Shown here in pieces: positions 1 to 8,256 of a DNA stretch of 64,000 nucleotides. The stretch comes from Thermomonas sp. (GTDB lineage: Bacteria > Pseudomonadota > Gammaproteobacteria > Xanthomonadales > Xanthomonadaceae): assembly GCA_016720345.1 (NCBI GenBank), contig JADKKV010000007.1:62001-126000 (forward strand), in the 5' to 3' direction. Both the position numbers and the translations under genes were made by a program. How positions within the stretch are numbered: the first letter of the stretch is position 1; each line of letters begins with the position of its first letter. Under the pieces are notes generated by a model that was not told the origin of the DNA, did not search any database, and worked only from the letters and a program-made list of their open reading frames with translations.

Positions 1-1225
1 CCGCGGGGGCGGTCCGCGCCGCCCGCCAGGCCGGGTAGAGGGTGGCCACGAACGCCATCGCCAGCGCCACGCAGGCGATCGCGGCGACGTCGCCCGCCTG
101 CAGGTCGGTCGGCAGGCCGGTGATGTAGTAGACGTCCTGCGGCAGCAATTGCACGCCGAGCACGCGTTCGATCGCCTGCAGGATGCGGTCCAGGTTGAGG
201 GTCAGCAGGATGCCGCCAAGCACGCCGGCCACGGTCCCGATCACCCCGATCAGGCTGCCCTGCACCATGAACACCTGCATCACCTGCCGCGGGGTCAGGC
301 CAAGGGTGCGCAGGATCGCGATGTCGGCCTGCTTGTCGGTCACCAGCATCACCTGCGACGACACCAGGTTGAACGCGCCCATCGCGATGATCAGCGACAG
401 CAGGATCGCCATCACCGTCTTCTCCATCTTCAGCGCGCGGAACAGGTTGGCGTTGTCCTGGGTCCAGTCGCTGACCCGGAACGGCCCCTGCAGCCTGGTC
501 GCCAGGTCGCGACCCACCACGAACGCCTGGTCCATGTCGTGCAACCTGAGGCGCACGCCGGTCACGCCCCCGCCCATCCGCAGCAGGCGCTGCAGGTCCT
601 GCAGGTTGACCACCGCCAGGCCCTTGTCGAATTCGTTGTAGCCGGCCTCGAAGATGCCGCTGACCACGAACCGCTTCTGGGTCTGGATGCCGCCCATCGG
701 GGTGTTGCGGTAGTCGGCCAGCATCACGATCACGTCGTCGCCGACGCCAACCCCCAGCCACACCGCCAGTTCGCGGCCCAGCACGATCCGGAAACCACCG
801 GGCTGCAGGTCGACCAGCTTGCCCTGCACCAGCTTGTCGCCGATCACCGAGACCTTGCCTTCCTGCGCCGGCTCGACCCCGCGCAGCATCGCCGGCTGGT
901 TGTTGCTGCCCAGGATCAGCGCTTCCTTCTCGACGTATGGCGCGGCGCCGGCCACCCGCGGATCCTGCAATGCCACCTGGACCGCACGCTGCCAGTCCTG
1001 CAGCGGCTCGCCGTAGCCGCTGACGGTGGTATGCGCGGCCATCTGCAGCATGCGGTCGCGGATCTCGCGCTGGAATCCGCTCATCACCGACAGGGTGGTG
1101 ATCAGCGCGGTCACCCCCAGCGCGATGCCGAGGATCGAGGCCAGCGAGATGAAGGAAATGAAGCCGTTGCGGCGTTTCGCGCGCAGGTAGCGCAGGCCGA
1201 TGGCGACGGGGACGGGTTTGAACAT
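1..1225 (-). CDS. lolC: Lipoprotein-releasing ABC permease LolC/LolE (partial, C-terminus outside window)
   Basis: Inner-membrane permease of the LolCDE system, which extracts mature lipoproteins from the inner membrane for delivery to LolA. The translation opens MFKPVPVAIGLRYLRAKR, followed by a first membrane segment (about residues 24-48), a large periplasmic domain, and then FtsX-type membrane segments near residues 270-300 and 320-345. The N-terminal pattern of a Leu-Arg-Tyr-Leu-Arg-Ala stretch before TM1 is typical of LolC/LolE. The reading frame is open to base 1, so the last membrane segment and the stop codon are missing. It starts 22 nt after the cptA stop and is probably the last visible gene of the sdh transcription unit. 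LolC and LolE cannot be told apart here, because no lolD is in view. Confidence 0.85.
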   Translation of the reverse strand, partial: MFKPVPVAIGLRYLRAKRRNGFISFISLASILGIALGVTALITTLSVMSGFQREIRDRMLQMAAHTTVSGYGEPLQDWQRAVQVALQDPRVAGAAPYVEKEALILGSNNQPAMLRGVEPAQEGKVSVIGDKLVQGKLVDLQPGGFRIVLGRELAVWLGVGVGDDVIVMLADYRNTPMGGIQTQKRFVVSGIFEAGYNEFDKGLAVVNLQDLQRLLRMGGGVTGVRLRLHDMDQAFVVGRDLATRLQGPFRVSDWTQDNANLFRALKMEKTVMAILLSLIIAMGAFNLVSSQVMLVTDKQADIAILRTLGLTPRQVMQVFMVQGSLIGVIGTVAGVLGGILLTLNLDRILQAIERVLGVQLLPQDVYYITGLPTDLQAGDVAAIACVALAMAFVATLYPAWRAARTAPA

Positions 1226-1247
1226 CGAGGGCCCTTCGAGTGACCGC

Positions 1248-1700
1248 CTATCCTGCCATCGATGCGGGTTCCGCTGCAGGGTCCCGGCGCAGCATCACGA
1301 CCTTGAGTTCACGCCGCATTCCGGCATCCAGGGTATCGGGCCACCACGATGCGCGATGGCTGCGGCCGGTGCCATCGCGCCAGCATGCGAACGCCAGCGG
1401 GCCGCGCCAGCCAAACCGCAGGTCGACGATCGGCGCGCCGTCGCAGGTGGCGGCGGCGCGACCCGGCGGGACCAGCAGCAGCCGCGGCGGCATCGCCCGC
1501 TGGCGGCGCGCGGAGACGACCCCCCAGGCCCCCGCCGCGAGCGCGAGCGGCCATGCCGCCACGCGTGGCAGTCCGGAGGCTAGCAGGGAGAACGGCGCCA
1601 GCAGCGCCAGCGCCCACGACATCGCGCCCAGCCAGCGCGACGGGCGCCACTCAAGGCGGCAGGGAACGGATGCGATCGACGAGCGCCGCGATTTCGACAT
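1248..1700 (-). CDS. cptA: CptA/YgfX-like membrane protein
   Basis: About 150 residues. Two closely spaced hydrophobic segments (roughly residues 28-60: [18 protein letters not shown], then a Leu/Ala-rich stretch) are followed by a soluble Arg/Trp-rich domain, the layout of the YgfX/CptA family. In E. coli ygfX lies immediately downstream of sdhE (ygfY), and the same order is seen here. YgfX was described as a toxin acting on FtsZ/MreB with YgfY as its partner, but the toxin role is debated and SdhE is now known as an SDH flavinylation factor. The start is uncertain: ATG at 1700 or 1715, either of which overlaps the end of sdhE by 48-63 nt. The identification rests on topology and gene order rather than strong residue conservation. 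Confidence 0.6.
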   Translation of the reverse strand: MSKSRRSSIASVPCRLEWRPSRWLGAMSWALALLAPFSLLASGLPRVAAWPLALAAGAWGVVSARRQRAMPPRLLLVPPGRAAATCDGAPIVDLRFGWRGPLAFACWRDGTGRSHRASWWPDTLDAGMRRELKVVMLRRDPAAEPASMAG

Positions 1701-1902
1701 CAGGGCAAACCTCATGGCCGAGGAACCAGCGCCAGAGCCTATCGTCCTCGCAGTCCAGCAGGCGCAGGAAAACCTCGCGCTGCGCGGTGGGACTTTGCCG
1801 CCATTCGCGATCCAGCCAGCGTTCCAGCAACTGGTCGAGCTCGCGCATGCCGCGCCGGCAACGCCAGCGCAGCTTGCGGATTTCGGTTTCGTCGGCGCTC
1901 AC
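1651..1902 (-). CDS. sdhE: Succinate dehydrogenase flavinylation factor SdhE
   Basis: Cytoplasmic 83-residue protein that promotes covalent attachment of FAD to SdhA. The diagnostic RGxxE motif is present as RRGMRELD near residues 13-20, followed by a helical Leu/Trp-rich body and a short C-terminus (VDRIRSLPP), matching the usual 80-90 residues. The GTG start (1900-1902) overlaps the TGA of sdhB (1899-1901), which argues for translational coupling and decides the start over a longer reading from 1983. It lies directly after the Fe-S subunit gene, so the assembly factor is co-transcribed with its client. Confidence 0.9.
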   Translation of the reverse strand: MSADETEIRKLRWRCRRGMRELDQLLERWLDREWRQSPTAQREVFLRLLDCEDDRLWRWFLGHEVCPDVEIAALVDRIRSLPP

Positions 1903-2690
1903 GCGCGGCGGGCGAGCATCAGTTGCTTGATCTCGGCGATCGCCTTGGCCGGGTTCAGGCCCTTCGGGCAGGTTCGCGCGCAATTCATGATGGTGTGGCA
2001 GCGGTACAGCTTGAACGGATCTTCCAGGTCATCGAGGCGCGCGCCGGTGTCTTCGTCTCGGCTGTCGATGATCCAGCGATACGCCTGCAGCAGGACCGCA
2101 GGGCCGAGGTAGCGCTCGCCGTTCCACCAGTAGCTCGGGCAGCTGGTGCTGCAGCAGGCGCACAGGATGCATTCGTACAGGCCATCGAGCTTGGCGCGGT
2201 CCGCCTTCGACTGCAGGCGCTCGCGGTCCGGCGGCGCCGGGGTCTGGGTGCGCAGCCACGGCTTGATCGAGGCGTATTGCGCGTAGAAATGGGTGAGGTC
2301 CGGGACCAGGTCCTTGACCACCGGCATGTGCGGCAGCGGGTAGATCGGCACCTCGGCATTGCCCTTGCCGCAATCCCCGATCGCCTTGGTGCAGGCCAGG
2401 GTATTGGTGCCGTCGATGTTCATCGCGCACGAACCGCAGATGCCCTCGCGGCAGGAGCGGCGGAAGGTCAGGGTCGGGTCGACCTCGTTCTTGATCTTGA
2501 TCAGCGCGTCCAGGACCATCGGCCCGCAGCTGGCGAGGTCGACGTCGTAGGTGTCCACCCGCGGGTTCATGCCGTCGTCGGGATTCCAGCGGTAGACCTT
2601 GAAGGTGCGCACCTGCTTCGCGCCGGACGCGGCGGGAAAGTGCTTGCCCTTCTTGACCTGGGAGTTCTTCGGGAGGGTGAATTCGGCCAT
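1899..2690 (-). CDS. sdhB: Succinate dehydrogenase iron-sulfur subunit
   Basis: SdhB carries electrons from the FAD of SdhA to ubiquinone through three Fe-S clusters. All ligands are visible: the [2Fe-2S] cysteines at residues 80, 85, 88 and 100; the CxxCxxCxxxC set at 174, 177, 180 and 184; and the later cysteines 231, 237 and 241 that complete the [4Fe-4S] and [3Fe-4S] sites. The length of 263 residues is normal. The ATG at 2690 was chosen over an upstream in-frame extension because it gives the family N-terminus and sits after a GTGAG ribosome-binding sequence. The gene lies 79 nt after sdhA, and that gap contains an extreme G/C homopolymer block. Confidence 0.97.
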   Translation of the reverse strand: MAEFTLPKNSQVKKGKHFPAASGAKQVRTFKVYRWNPDDGMNPRVDTYDVDLASCGPMVLDALIKIKNEVDPTLTFRRSCREGICGSCAMNIDGTNTLACTKAIGDCGKGNAEVPIYPLPHMPVVKDLVPDLTHFYAQYASIKPWLRTQTPAPPDRERLQSKADRAKLDGLYECILCACCSTSCPSYWWNGERYLGPAVLLQAYRWIIDSRDEDTGARLDDLEDPFKLYRCHTIMNCARTCPKGLNPAKAIAEIKQLMLARRA

Positions 2691-2703
2691 CTCACGATTC
2701 CGC

Positions 2704-2745
2704 GGGGGGGCCGGGGCGGGGGGGGGGTTGGGGGGGTGGGGGGGG
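2704..2745. repeat. Poly-G block between sdhA and sdhB
   Basis: Five G runs of 7, 4, 10, 7 and 8 bases are separated by CC, C, TT and T on the plus strand, giving 36 G in 42 nt. sdh transcription runs on the minus strand, so the template strand is G-rich and the mRNA is C-rich. Such a block can form a G-quadruplex in DNA. Exact run lengths are the least certain part of any assembly. Confidence 0.85.
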
Positions 2746-2769
2746 CGCGCCCATGGGGCGCTCCTACGG

Positions 2770-4572
2770 TCAATAGACGCGCGGCTTCGGCGGGACCACG
2801 TCGACGTCGTTGCTGAGCGTGTACATGTGCACCGGGCGGTAGTCGATGCGGGTATCGCCGGCATCGTCGACCCAGCACACGCTGTGCTTGTGCCAGTTGG
2901 CGTCGTCGCGCTCCGGGAAGTCCTCGCGCGCATGCGCGCCGCGCGATTCCTTGCGGTTCTCCGCCGAGACGATGGTGGCCAGCGCCTGCCCCAGCAGGTT
3001 CTGCAGCTCCAGGGTCTCGACCAGGTCCGAGTTCCAGACCAGCGAGCGGTCGGACACCTTCACGTCGGCGAAACTGGCGTTGATCTCGCGGATCGCCCTG
3101 ACCCCGTTCGCCAGGGTTTCGCCGGTGCGGAACACCGCCGCGTGGTTCTGCATCGCCCGCTGCATGTTGTTGCGAATGGCCGCGGTGGAGGTGCCGCCAT
3201 TGGCATTGCGCAGCCTGTCGAGGTTGGCCAGCGCCTTGTCGCAGGCGTCGCCCGCGAGTTGCTTGTGCGGTGCGCCGGGGGTGATGGTTTCGGCGCAACG
3301 GTTCGCCACCGCGCGCCCGAACACCACCAGGTCCAGCAGCGAGTTGGAGCCCAGGCGGTTGGCGCCGTGCACCGACACGCAGGCGGCCTCGCCGATCGCG
3401 TACAGGCCGGGCACCACCGCGTCGGGGTTGCCGTTGCAGGGCTGCACCACCTCGCCGTGGTAGTTGGTGGGGATGCCGCCCATGTTGTAGTGCACGGTCG
3501 GGATCACCGGGATCGGCTGCTTCTCGACGTCGACGCCGGCGAAGATCCGCGCGCTCTCGGCGATGCCGGGCAGCTTCTCGTGGATGTCGGCCGGGTTCAG
3601 GTGGGTGAGGTCGAGGAAGATGTGGTCCTTGTGCTCGCCGACGCCGCGGCCTTCGCGGATCTCGATGGTCATCGAGCGCGACACCACGTCGCGCGAGGCC
3701 AGGTCCTTGGCGTTCGGCGCGTAACGCTCCATGAAGCGCTCGCCGTTGCTGTTGCGCAGGATCCCGCCTTCGCCGCGCACGCCCTCGGTGATCAGGCAGC
3801 CGGCGCCGTAGATGCCGGTCGGGTGGAACTGCACGAATTCCATGTCCTGCAGGGCGAGGCCGGCGCGCAACGCCATGCCGCCGCCGTCGCCGGTGCAGGT
3901 ATGCGCGGAGGTCGCGGAGAAGTACGCGCGGCCGTAGCCGCCGGTGGCCAGCACCACGCCCTGCGCGCGGAACAGGTGCAGGGTGCCCTCGGCCATGTCC
4001 AGCGCGAGCACGCCGCGGCACACGCCATCGGCGTCCATGATCAGGTCGAGCGCGAAGTATTCGATGAAGAAGCGCGCGTCGTGCGCCAGCGACTGCTGGT
4101 ACAGGGTGTGCAGGATCGCGTGGCCGGTGCGGTCGGCGGCGGCGCAGGTGCGCTGGGCGGTGCCCTTGCCGTAGTGGGTGGTCATGCCGCCGAACGGACG
4201 CTGGTAGATCTTGCCGTCCTCGGTGCGGCTGAACGGCACGCCCTGGTGCTCGAGTTCGATGATCGCCGGGATCGCCTCGCGGCACATGTATTCGATCGCG
4301 TCCTGGTCGCCCAGCCAGTCCGAGCCCTTGATGGTGTCGTAGAAGTGGAAGCGCCAGTCGTCCTCGCCCATGTTGCCGAGCGCTGCGGAGATGCCGCCCT
4401 GCGCCGCCACCGTGTGCGAACGGGTCGGGAAGACCTTGCTGATGCAGGCGGTCTGCAGGCCCTTCTCGGCGAGGCCGAAGGTGGCGCGCAGCCCGGCACC
4501 GCCGGCGCCGACCACGATCATGTCGAACTTGTGTTCCTGGATGCTGTAGGCAGGCTTGCTGTAGGCGGACAC
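2770..4572 (-). CDS. sdhA: Succinate dehydrogenase flavoprotein subunit
   Basis: Catalytic flavoprotein oxidising succinate to fumarate on the cytoplasmic face of the inner membrane. It has 600 residues. The dinucleotide-binding GAGGAG lies at 22-27. The covalent FAD histidine is His53 in [18 protein letters not shown] and the [14 protein letters not shown] substrate/FAD region follow. The start taken is GTG at 4572, giving [10 protein letters not shown], 4 nt after the sdhD stop (4577-4579); a longer in-frame reading would run into sdhD. The order sdhC-D-A-B is the standard gammaproteobacterial one. Confidence 0.96.
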   Translation of the reverse strand: MSAYSKPAYSIQEHKFDMIVVGAGGAGLRATFGLAEKGLQTACISKVFPTRSHTVAAQGGISAALGNMGEDDWRFHFYDTIKGSDWLGDQDAIEYMCREAIPAIIELEHQGVPFSRTEDGKIYQRPFGGMTTHYGKGTAQRTCAAADRTGHAILHTLYQQSLAHDARFFIEYFALDLIMDADGVCRGVLALDMAEGTLHLFRAQGVVLATGGYGRAYFSATSAHTCTGDGGGMALRAGLALQDMEFVQFHPTGIYGAGCLITEGVRGEGGILRNSNGERFMERYAPNAKDLASRDVVSRSMTIEIREGRGVGEHKDHIFLDLTHLNPADIHEKLPGIAESARIFAGVDVEKQPIPVIPTVHYNMGGIPTNYHGEVVQPCNGNPDAVVPGLYAIGEAACVSVHGANRLGSNSLLDLVVFGRAVANRCAETITPGAPHKQLAGDACDKALANLDRLRNANGGTSTAAIRNNMQRAMQNHAAVFRTGETLANGVRAIREINASFADVKVSDRSLVWNSDLVETLELQNLLGQALATIVSAENRKESRGAHAREDFPERDDANWHKHSVCWVDDAGDTRIDYRPVHMYTLSNDVDVVPPKPRVY

Positions 4573-4576
4573 GGAA

Positions 4577-4969
4577 TCAGGCTCCCAGCGCGATGCGGAC
4601 GATCGCGAGCACGCCGCCGATGGCGGCGAGTGCACAGACGAAGAGGCTGGCGAGGTGCGCGGCACCGGCCAGCAGCGGGGTATGGACGTAGTCCTCGATG
4701 ACCACCTGCAGGCCAAGCCTGGCGTGCCAGAAGGCGGCGATCACGAACGCGACCAGCAGGGTCGCGTTCAACGGGTCGGCGACGATCATGCGGGCGCGGT
4801 CGTAGTCCGCGCCGCCGATGCCGATCAGCAAGCCCAGCAGGTAGATGCCCAGCAACGCCACCGCGATCGCGGTGATCCGCTGCCAGGTGAAATGGCCGGT
4901 GCCATCCTTCGCCGAGCCCAGCCCGCGCGCACGCTTGAGCGGGGTGCGCAGATCGTTCGCGTTGTTCAT
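4577..4969 (-). CDS. sdhD: Succinate dehydrogenase hydrophobic anchor subunit SdhD
   Basis: Membrane anchor of 130 residues with three predicted transmembrane helices (about residues 28-50, 60-82 and 103-127) after a polar N-terminus. The histidine in [15 protein letters not shown] is the likely haem b ligand, and the DYDRAR stretch lies near the quinone side. The ATG start (4967-4969) overlaps the sdhC stop in an ATGA arrangement, so the two anchors are probably translated together. The sequence is divergent, as usual for SdhD, and the assignment depends partly on position between sdhC and sdhA. Confidence 0.9.
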   Translation of the reverse strand: MNNANDLRTPLKRARGLGSAKDGTGHFTWQRITAIAVALLGIYLLGLLIGIGGADYDRARMIVADPLNATLLVAFVIAAFWHARLGLQVVIEDYVHTPLLAGAAHLASLFVCALAAIGGVLAIVRIALGA

Positions 4970-5376
4970 GCCTGCCCCCAGCGCACCAGCACGATGGCCC
5001 AAACCGCCGCCACCAGCAGCACGCTGCCGATGATCGAGACCCAGCTGCTGCGCACGAAATCCGCGATCGCGAATCCGTGGCCGGCGTCCTGCACCAGGTG
5101 GCGGATGCCATTGAGCAGGTGGTAGGCCAGTGCCCAGCTGAAGCCGAACAGGGCGACGGTGCCAAGCGGCGAGCCGACGCAAGCGATGAACGCCTGCCAC
5201 GGTTCCGGGCCGCCGGCCAGCGCCAGCAGGCCCCAGACCAGCGCCAGCGCGCCAACCGAGAGGATCACGCCGGTGGCGCGATGCAGGATCGAGGAGGCCA
5301 TCTGCACCTGCCACCTGTAGACCTGCAGGTGCGGTGACAACGGGCGTTGGCGGACGTGCGTATCAGGAGCGGCCAT
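4966..5376 (-). CDS. sdhC: Succinate dehydrogenase cytochrome b556 subunit SdhC
   Basis: 136-residue membrane anchor that binds haem b and ubiquinone together with SdhD. The N-terminus RPLSPHLQVYRWQ and the SILHRATG motif (quinone-site Ser/Arg region) are characteristic. Three membrane helices follow, and the AYHLLNGIRHLVQDAGHG segment carries the haem-ligand histidine. The ATG at 5376 matches the family N-terminus; an in-frame extension reaching 5676 would cross the upstream SDHAF4-like gene and was rejected. Confidence 0.95.
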   Translation of the reverse strand: MAAPDTHVRQRPLSPHLQVYRWQVQMASSILHRATGVILSVGALALVWGLLALAGGPEPWQAFIACVGSPLGTVALFGFSWALAYHLLNGIRHLVQDAGHGFAIADFVRSSWVSIIGSVLLVAAVWAIVLVRWGQA

Positions 5377-5423
5377 GGGCGCTGCGCTCTCCGGCGGGGC
5401 GGCTTGCGCCGCGTGGCGATGGC

Positions 5424-5624
5424 TCAGAAGTCGATGCAGCGGCCATTCTTTTCCCAGTCGCCGTAGCGGGTCGGCTCGGGGCCGTCGCGCCCGCCGATCT
5501 CGACCGCGGGGTCGATGGCGGTGGCGGGCTCCGAAGCGGCACGCGGCACGGGTTCCAGGTGCGGAACCGCGGCCTCGACGGACTCGGGGCTGGGAGGGGT
5601 TTGGCCTATGATCGACGCATTCAC
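5424..5624 (-). CDS. SDHAF4-like (DUF1674) succinate dehydrogenase assembly factor
   Basis: 66-residue protein with a variable Pro/Ala-rich N-terminus and the conserved C-terminal signature EPTRYGDWEKNGRCIDF, which is the hallmark of DUF1674, the family of mitochondrial SDHAF4. In mitochondria SDHAF4 binds flavinylated SdhA and promotes holo-complex assembly while limiting oxidant production. The GTG start lies 27 nt from the divergent ygfZ start, and the gene is first in the sdh operon, 47 nt before sdhC. Position and motif agree. Bacterial function is inferred from the mitochondrial homologue. Confidence 0.82.
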   Translation of the reverse strand: MNASIIGQTPPSPESVEAAVPHLEPVPRAASEPATAIDPAVEIGGRDGPEPTRYGDWEKNGRCIDF

Positions 5625-5662
5625 AACCCCGCAAGTTTAAGTCCCGACCCCATGTCCCACAA
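5607..5662. promoter_or_regulatory. Tentative overlapping divergent promoters, sdh operon and ygfZ
   Basis: Only 27 nt separate the two start codons, so each promoter must overlap the other gene. On the plus strand TATGAT (5607-5612) is a good -10 for ygfZ. On the minus strand TAAACT (5634-5639) is preceded at 17 nt by TTGTGG (5657-5662) for the sdh unit. Both -35 elements are weak, so this is tentative. Confidence 0.3.
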
Positions 5663-6506
5663 GCCACGAACCGCACCGGCGCAGGAATTCCGGCTACCCG
5701 GCCATGATGTGCTGGCCATCGGCGGCCGCGATGCAGTCGCGTTCGCGCAGGCGCAGTTCATGAACGACGTCGCCGCGCTGGTCGATGGCGGATGGCACTG
5801 GAACGGCTGGCTGACGCCGAAAGGCCGCGTGATCGCGCTGTTCGCCCTGCTCCGGCAAGACGCCGAAACCCTGTGGCTGGTCTTGCCGGATGCCGGTGCG
5901 GGCGAATTGGCGACGCAATTGCAACGGTTCGTTTTCCGCAGCAAGGTGCGGCTGCAGCCGCGCGACGACCTGCACGCGAATGGCCGCTTCGGGGCACCGG
6001 CACTGGCATCGGGCTCGACGATCGCGCAGGCCGATGGCGCATTCGAACTGGATCTCGGCGCCGACGGCGGCCCGCGCTGCCTGCGCATCGCCAACGCCGC
6101 GGCCGAAGCCGATGCCGCGCTCGCCAGCCGCTGGCGTGGCTTCGACCTCCAGCACGGGCTGCCGCGCCTGCGCGATGCGCAGCTCGAGGCATGGACGCCG
6201 CAGCACCTGTCGCTGGATCGCCTGCGCGCCTACAGCGTGAAGAAGGGCTGCTACCCGGGCCAGGAAATCGTGGCGCGCACCCATTTCCTCGGCCAGGTGA
6301 AACGCGGGCTGGCGCTGTTCCACGCCGGCGCGCCGCTGCCCGAAGGCCGCGCGATCAGCGCGGACGGGCGCGACATCGGCAGCGTGGCCTGCGTCGAGGA
6401 AGACCTGGCGTTGGCCGTGATGCCGCTGGACGCCCCCGCCGCGGGCCTGGTCGCGGCCGGCATCGACCTGCTGCCGGCACCGCTGCTGGGCGGTCTCGCG
6501 CGCTGA
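5652..6506 (+). CDS. ygfZ: Folate-binding Fe-S maturation protein YgfZ
   Basis: 284 residues with an aminomethyltransferase (GcvT)-like fold. YgfZ uses tetrahydrofolate and supports assembly or repair of certain Fe-S enzymes, including the MiaB radical-SAM tRNA enzyme; SDH activity also falls in E. coli ygfZ mutants. The invariant motif KGCYPGQE is present at residues 198-205, with the essential Cys200. In E. coli ygfZ is the divergent neighbour of sdhE-ygfX. Here it is divergent from the whole sdh operon, which strengthens a shared role. No clear Shine-Dalgarno precedes the ATG. Confidence 0.93.
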   Translation: MSHKPRTAPAQEFRLPGHDVLAIGGRDAVAFAQAQFMNDVAALVDGGWHWNGWLTPKGRVIALFALLRQDAETLWLVLPDAGAGELATQLQRFVFRSKVRLQPRDDLHANGRFGAPALASGSTIAQADGAFELDLGADGGPRCLRIANAAAEADAALASRWRGFDLQHGLPRLRDAQLEAWTPQHLSLDRLRAYSVKKGCYPGQEIVARTHFLGQVKRGLALFHAGAPLPEGRAISADGRDIGSVACVEEDLALAVMPLDAPAAGLVAAGIDLLPAPLLGGLAR

Positions 6507-6597
6507 CGCGGGCGCCGCGGACGGCGCCATCGGTGGCTGCCGCAAGCGGCTATCTTTCGATCTCCGGCGCGGGTGATGATGCGCCCAGGGGGTTGGC

Positions 6598-8205
6598 ATG
6601 ACGGCACTGCAATCGGATGTCCTGGTCATCGGCGGCGGGCTGGCGGGCATCGTCACCGCGCTGGAGGCGCTGCGCGCCGGCCAGCGGGTGACCCTGGTGG
6701 ACCGCGACACTCCCGAACGCTTCGGCGGGCTGGCGCTGTGGGCTTTCGGCGGCATGGCGCTGGTGGGGACGCCACTGCAGGCCAGCAAGAAGATCATCGA
6801 CAGCCCCGAGATCGCCCTGCGCGACTGGATGCGGTTCGGCGAAATGGATCCCGACGACCGCTTCCCGATGCAATGGGCGCGCCACTACGTCGAGCAGTCG
6901 CGGCCGCAGGTGCACGACTGGCTGCAGGCGCACGGCATCCGCTTCATGCCGGCGGTGAACTGGGTCGAGCGCGGGCGCGACGGCGAAGGCAACAGCGTGC
7001 CCCGCTACCACGTCGTCTGGGGCACCTCGCGCGAGCTGACCCGGCGGATGATCGCCGCCCTGCGCGAGGCCGGCGCCGGTGGCAGGTTGCGCCTGCTGCA
7101 TGGCCATCGCGTCGCCGCGCTCGAGCATGCCGGCGGCAGGATCGCCGGTGCGCTGGCGATCGGGGAAGCCACCGGCGGCGAAGTGCGGCTGGCGGCGCCG
7201 GTGGTGGTGCTGGCAATGGGCGGCATCAACGGCAGCCATGCACAGGTCCGGGGCAACTGGCCGCAGGACCGCCCGTGTCCCGCAAGCATGCTCAACGGCG
7301 CGCATCCGTTCGCCGATGGCCGCCTGCACCAGATCGCCTCCGGGCTTGGTGCGCAGGTCACCCACGCCGGCGAGATGTGGAACTACGCCGCCGGCTTTCC
7401 GCATCCGTTCCCGCATTTCGACGGCCACGGACTGTCGGCGATCCCGTGCAAGTCCGCGCTGTGGCTGGACCACACGGGCCGGCGCATCGGCCCGGAGCCG
7501 CTGGTCACCGGCTTCGACACCCATTGGCTGTGCCAGCGGGTGGCGGCGCAGGAAAAGCCGTGGACCTGGCACCTGCTCAACTGGCGCATCGCCGCCAAGG
7601 AGTTCGCGATCTCCGGGGCGGAACACAACCCCCGCATCCGCGACAAGCAGTTCCTGCGCTTCCTCAAGGAAACCCTGCTGGGCAACCACCGGCTGGTGCG
7701 GCAGATGCAGCGCGAGAGCGCGCACTTCCTGGTCGCCGACACCCTGGCGGAACTGGCCGCGAAGATGAACGCCCTGACCTGCTCGCACGCCATCGATCCG
7801 GCCACCCTGCAGGCCACCGCCGATGCCTTCGATGCGCACTTCGCCGCAGGCGCGAACCCGCAGGACGACGCGCAGGTGCGCCGCATCCTGCATGCACGCC
7901 AGTGGGGCCCCGACGCCCTGCGCACCTGCAAGCCGGCACCGCTGCAACAGCCCGGCGCGGGACCGTACATCGCCATCCACATGCAGCTGATCACCCGCAA
8001 GAGCCTGGGCGGGCTGCGCACCGACCTGCACAGCCGGGTGCTGGACGCCGACGAGCAGCCGATCGACGGCCTGTACTGCGTGGGCGAAGCCGCCGGCTTC
8101 GGCGGCGGCGGCGCCTGCGGCAAACGCTCGCTGGAAGGCACCTTCCTGCCCGGCTGCATCCTCACCGCGCGCGCCGCCTCGCGTTCCATCGCGACCGGCG
8201 CCTGA
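6598..8205 (+). CDS. FAD-binding dehydrogenase (fumarate reductase/KstD-like flavoprotein)
   Basis: 535-residue cytoplasmic flavoprotein. The N-terminus DVLVIGGGLAGIVTALEAL contains the FAD dinucleotide fold. The C-terminus carries LYCVGEAAGFGGGGACGKRSLEGTFLPGC, the second FAD-contact region of the fumarate-reductase/3-ketosteroid-dehydrogenase superfamily. Unlike SdhA there is no SHTV flavinylation histidine, so the FAD should be non-covalent. The substrate cannot be told from sequence. A GGGGG stretch serves as ribosome-binding site 5 nt before the ATG. It follows ygfZ by 91 nt on the same strand and does not look coupled to it. Confidence 0.8.
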   Translation: MTALQSDVLVIGGGLAGIVTALEALRAGQRVTLVDRDTPERFGGLALWAFGGMALVGTPLQASKKIIDSPEIALRDWMRFGEMDPDDRFPMQWARHYVEQSRPQVHDWLQAHGIRFMPAVNWVERGRDGEGNSVPRYHVVWGTSRELTRRMIAALREAGAGGRLRLLHGHRVAALEHAGGRIAGALAIGEATGGEVRLAAPVVVLAMGGINGSHAQVRGNWPQDRPCPASMLNGAHPFADGRLHQIASGLGAQVTHAGEMWNYAAGFPHPFPHFDGHGLSAIPCKSALWLDHTGRRIGPEPLVTGFDTHWLCQRVAAQEKPWTWHLLNWRIAAKEFAISGAEHNPRIRDKQFLRFLKETLLGNHRLVRQMQRESAHFLVADTLAELAAKMNALTCSHAIDPATLQATADAFDAHFAAGANPQDDAQVRRILHARQWGPDALRTCKPAPLQQPGAGPYIAIHMQLITRKSLGGLRTDLHSRVLDADEQPIDGLYCVGEAAGFGGGGACGKRSLEGTFLPGCILTARAASRSIATGA

Positions 8206-8256
8206 GCCACCGCCGGCCCGACGCCCGCAACGGCGAGGGGCCGGCCTCGCCGTGCT

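Noticed and set aside
2599-4701. A 700-codon plus-strand frame opposite sdhA/sdhB
   Set aside because: Antisense shadow of clear SDH genes; it also reads through the poly-G block as low-complexity Gly.
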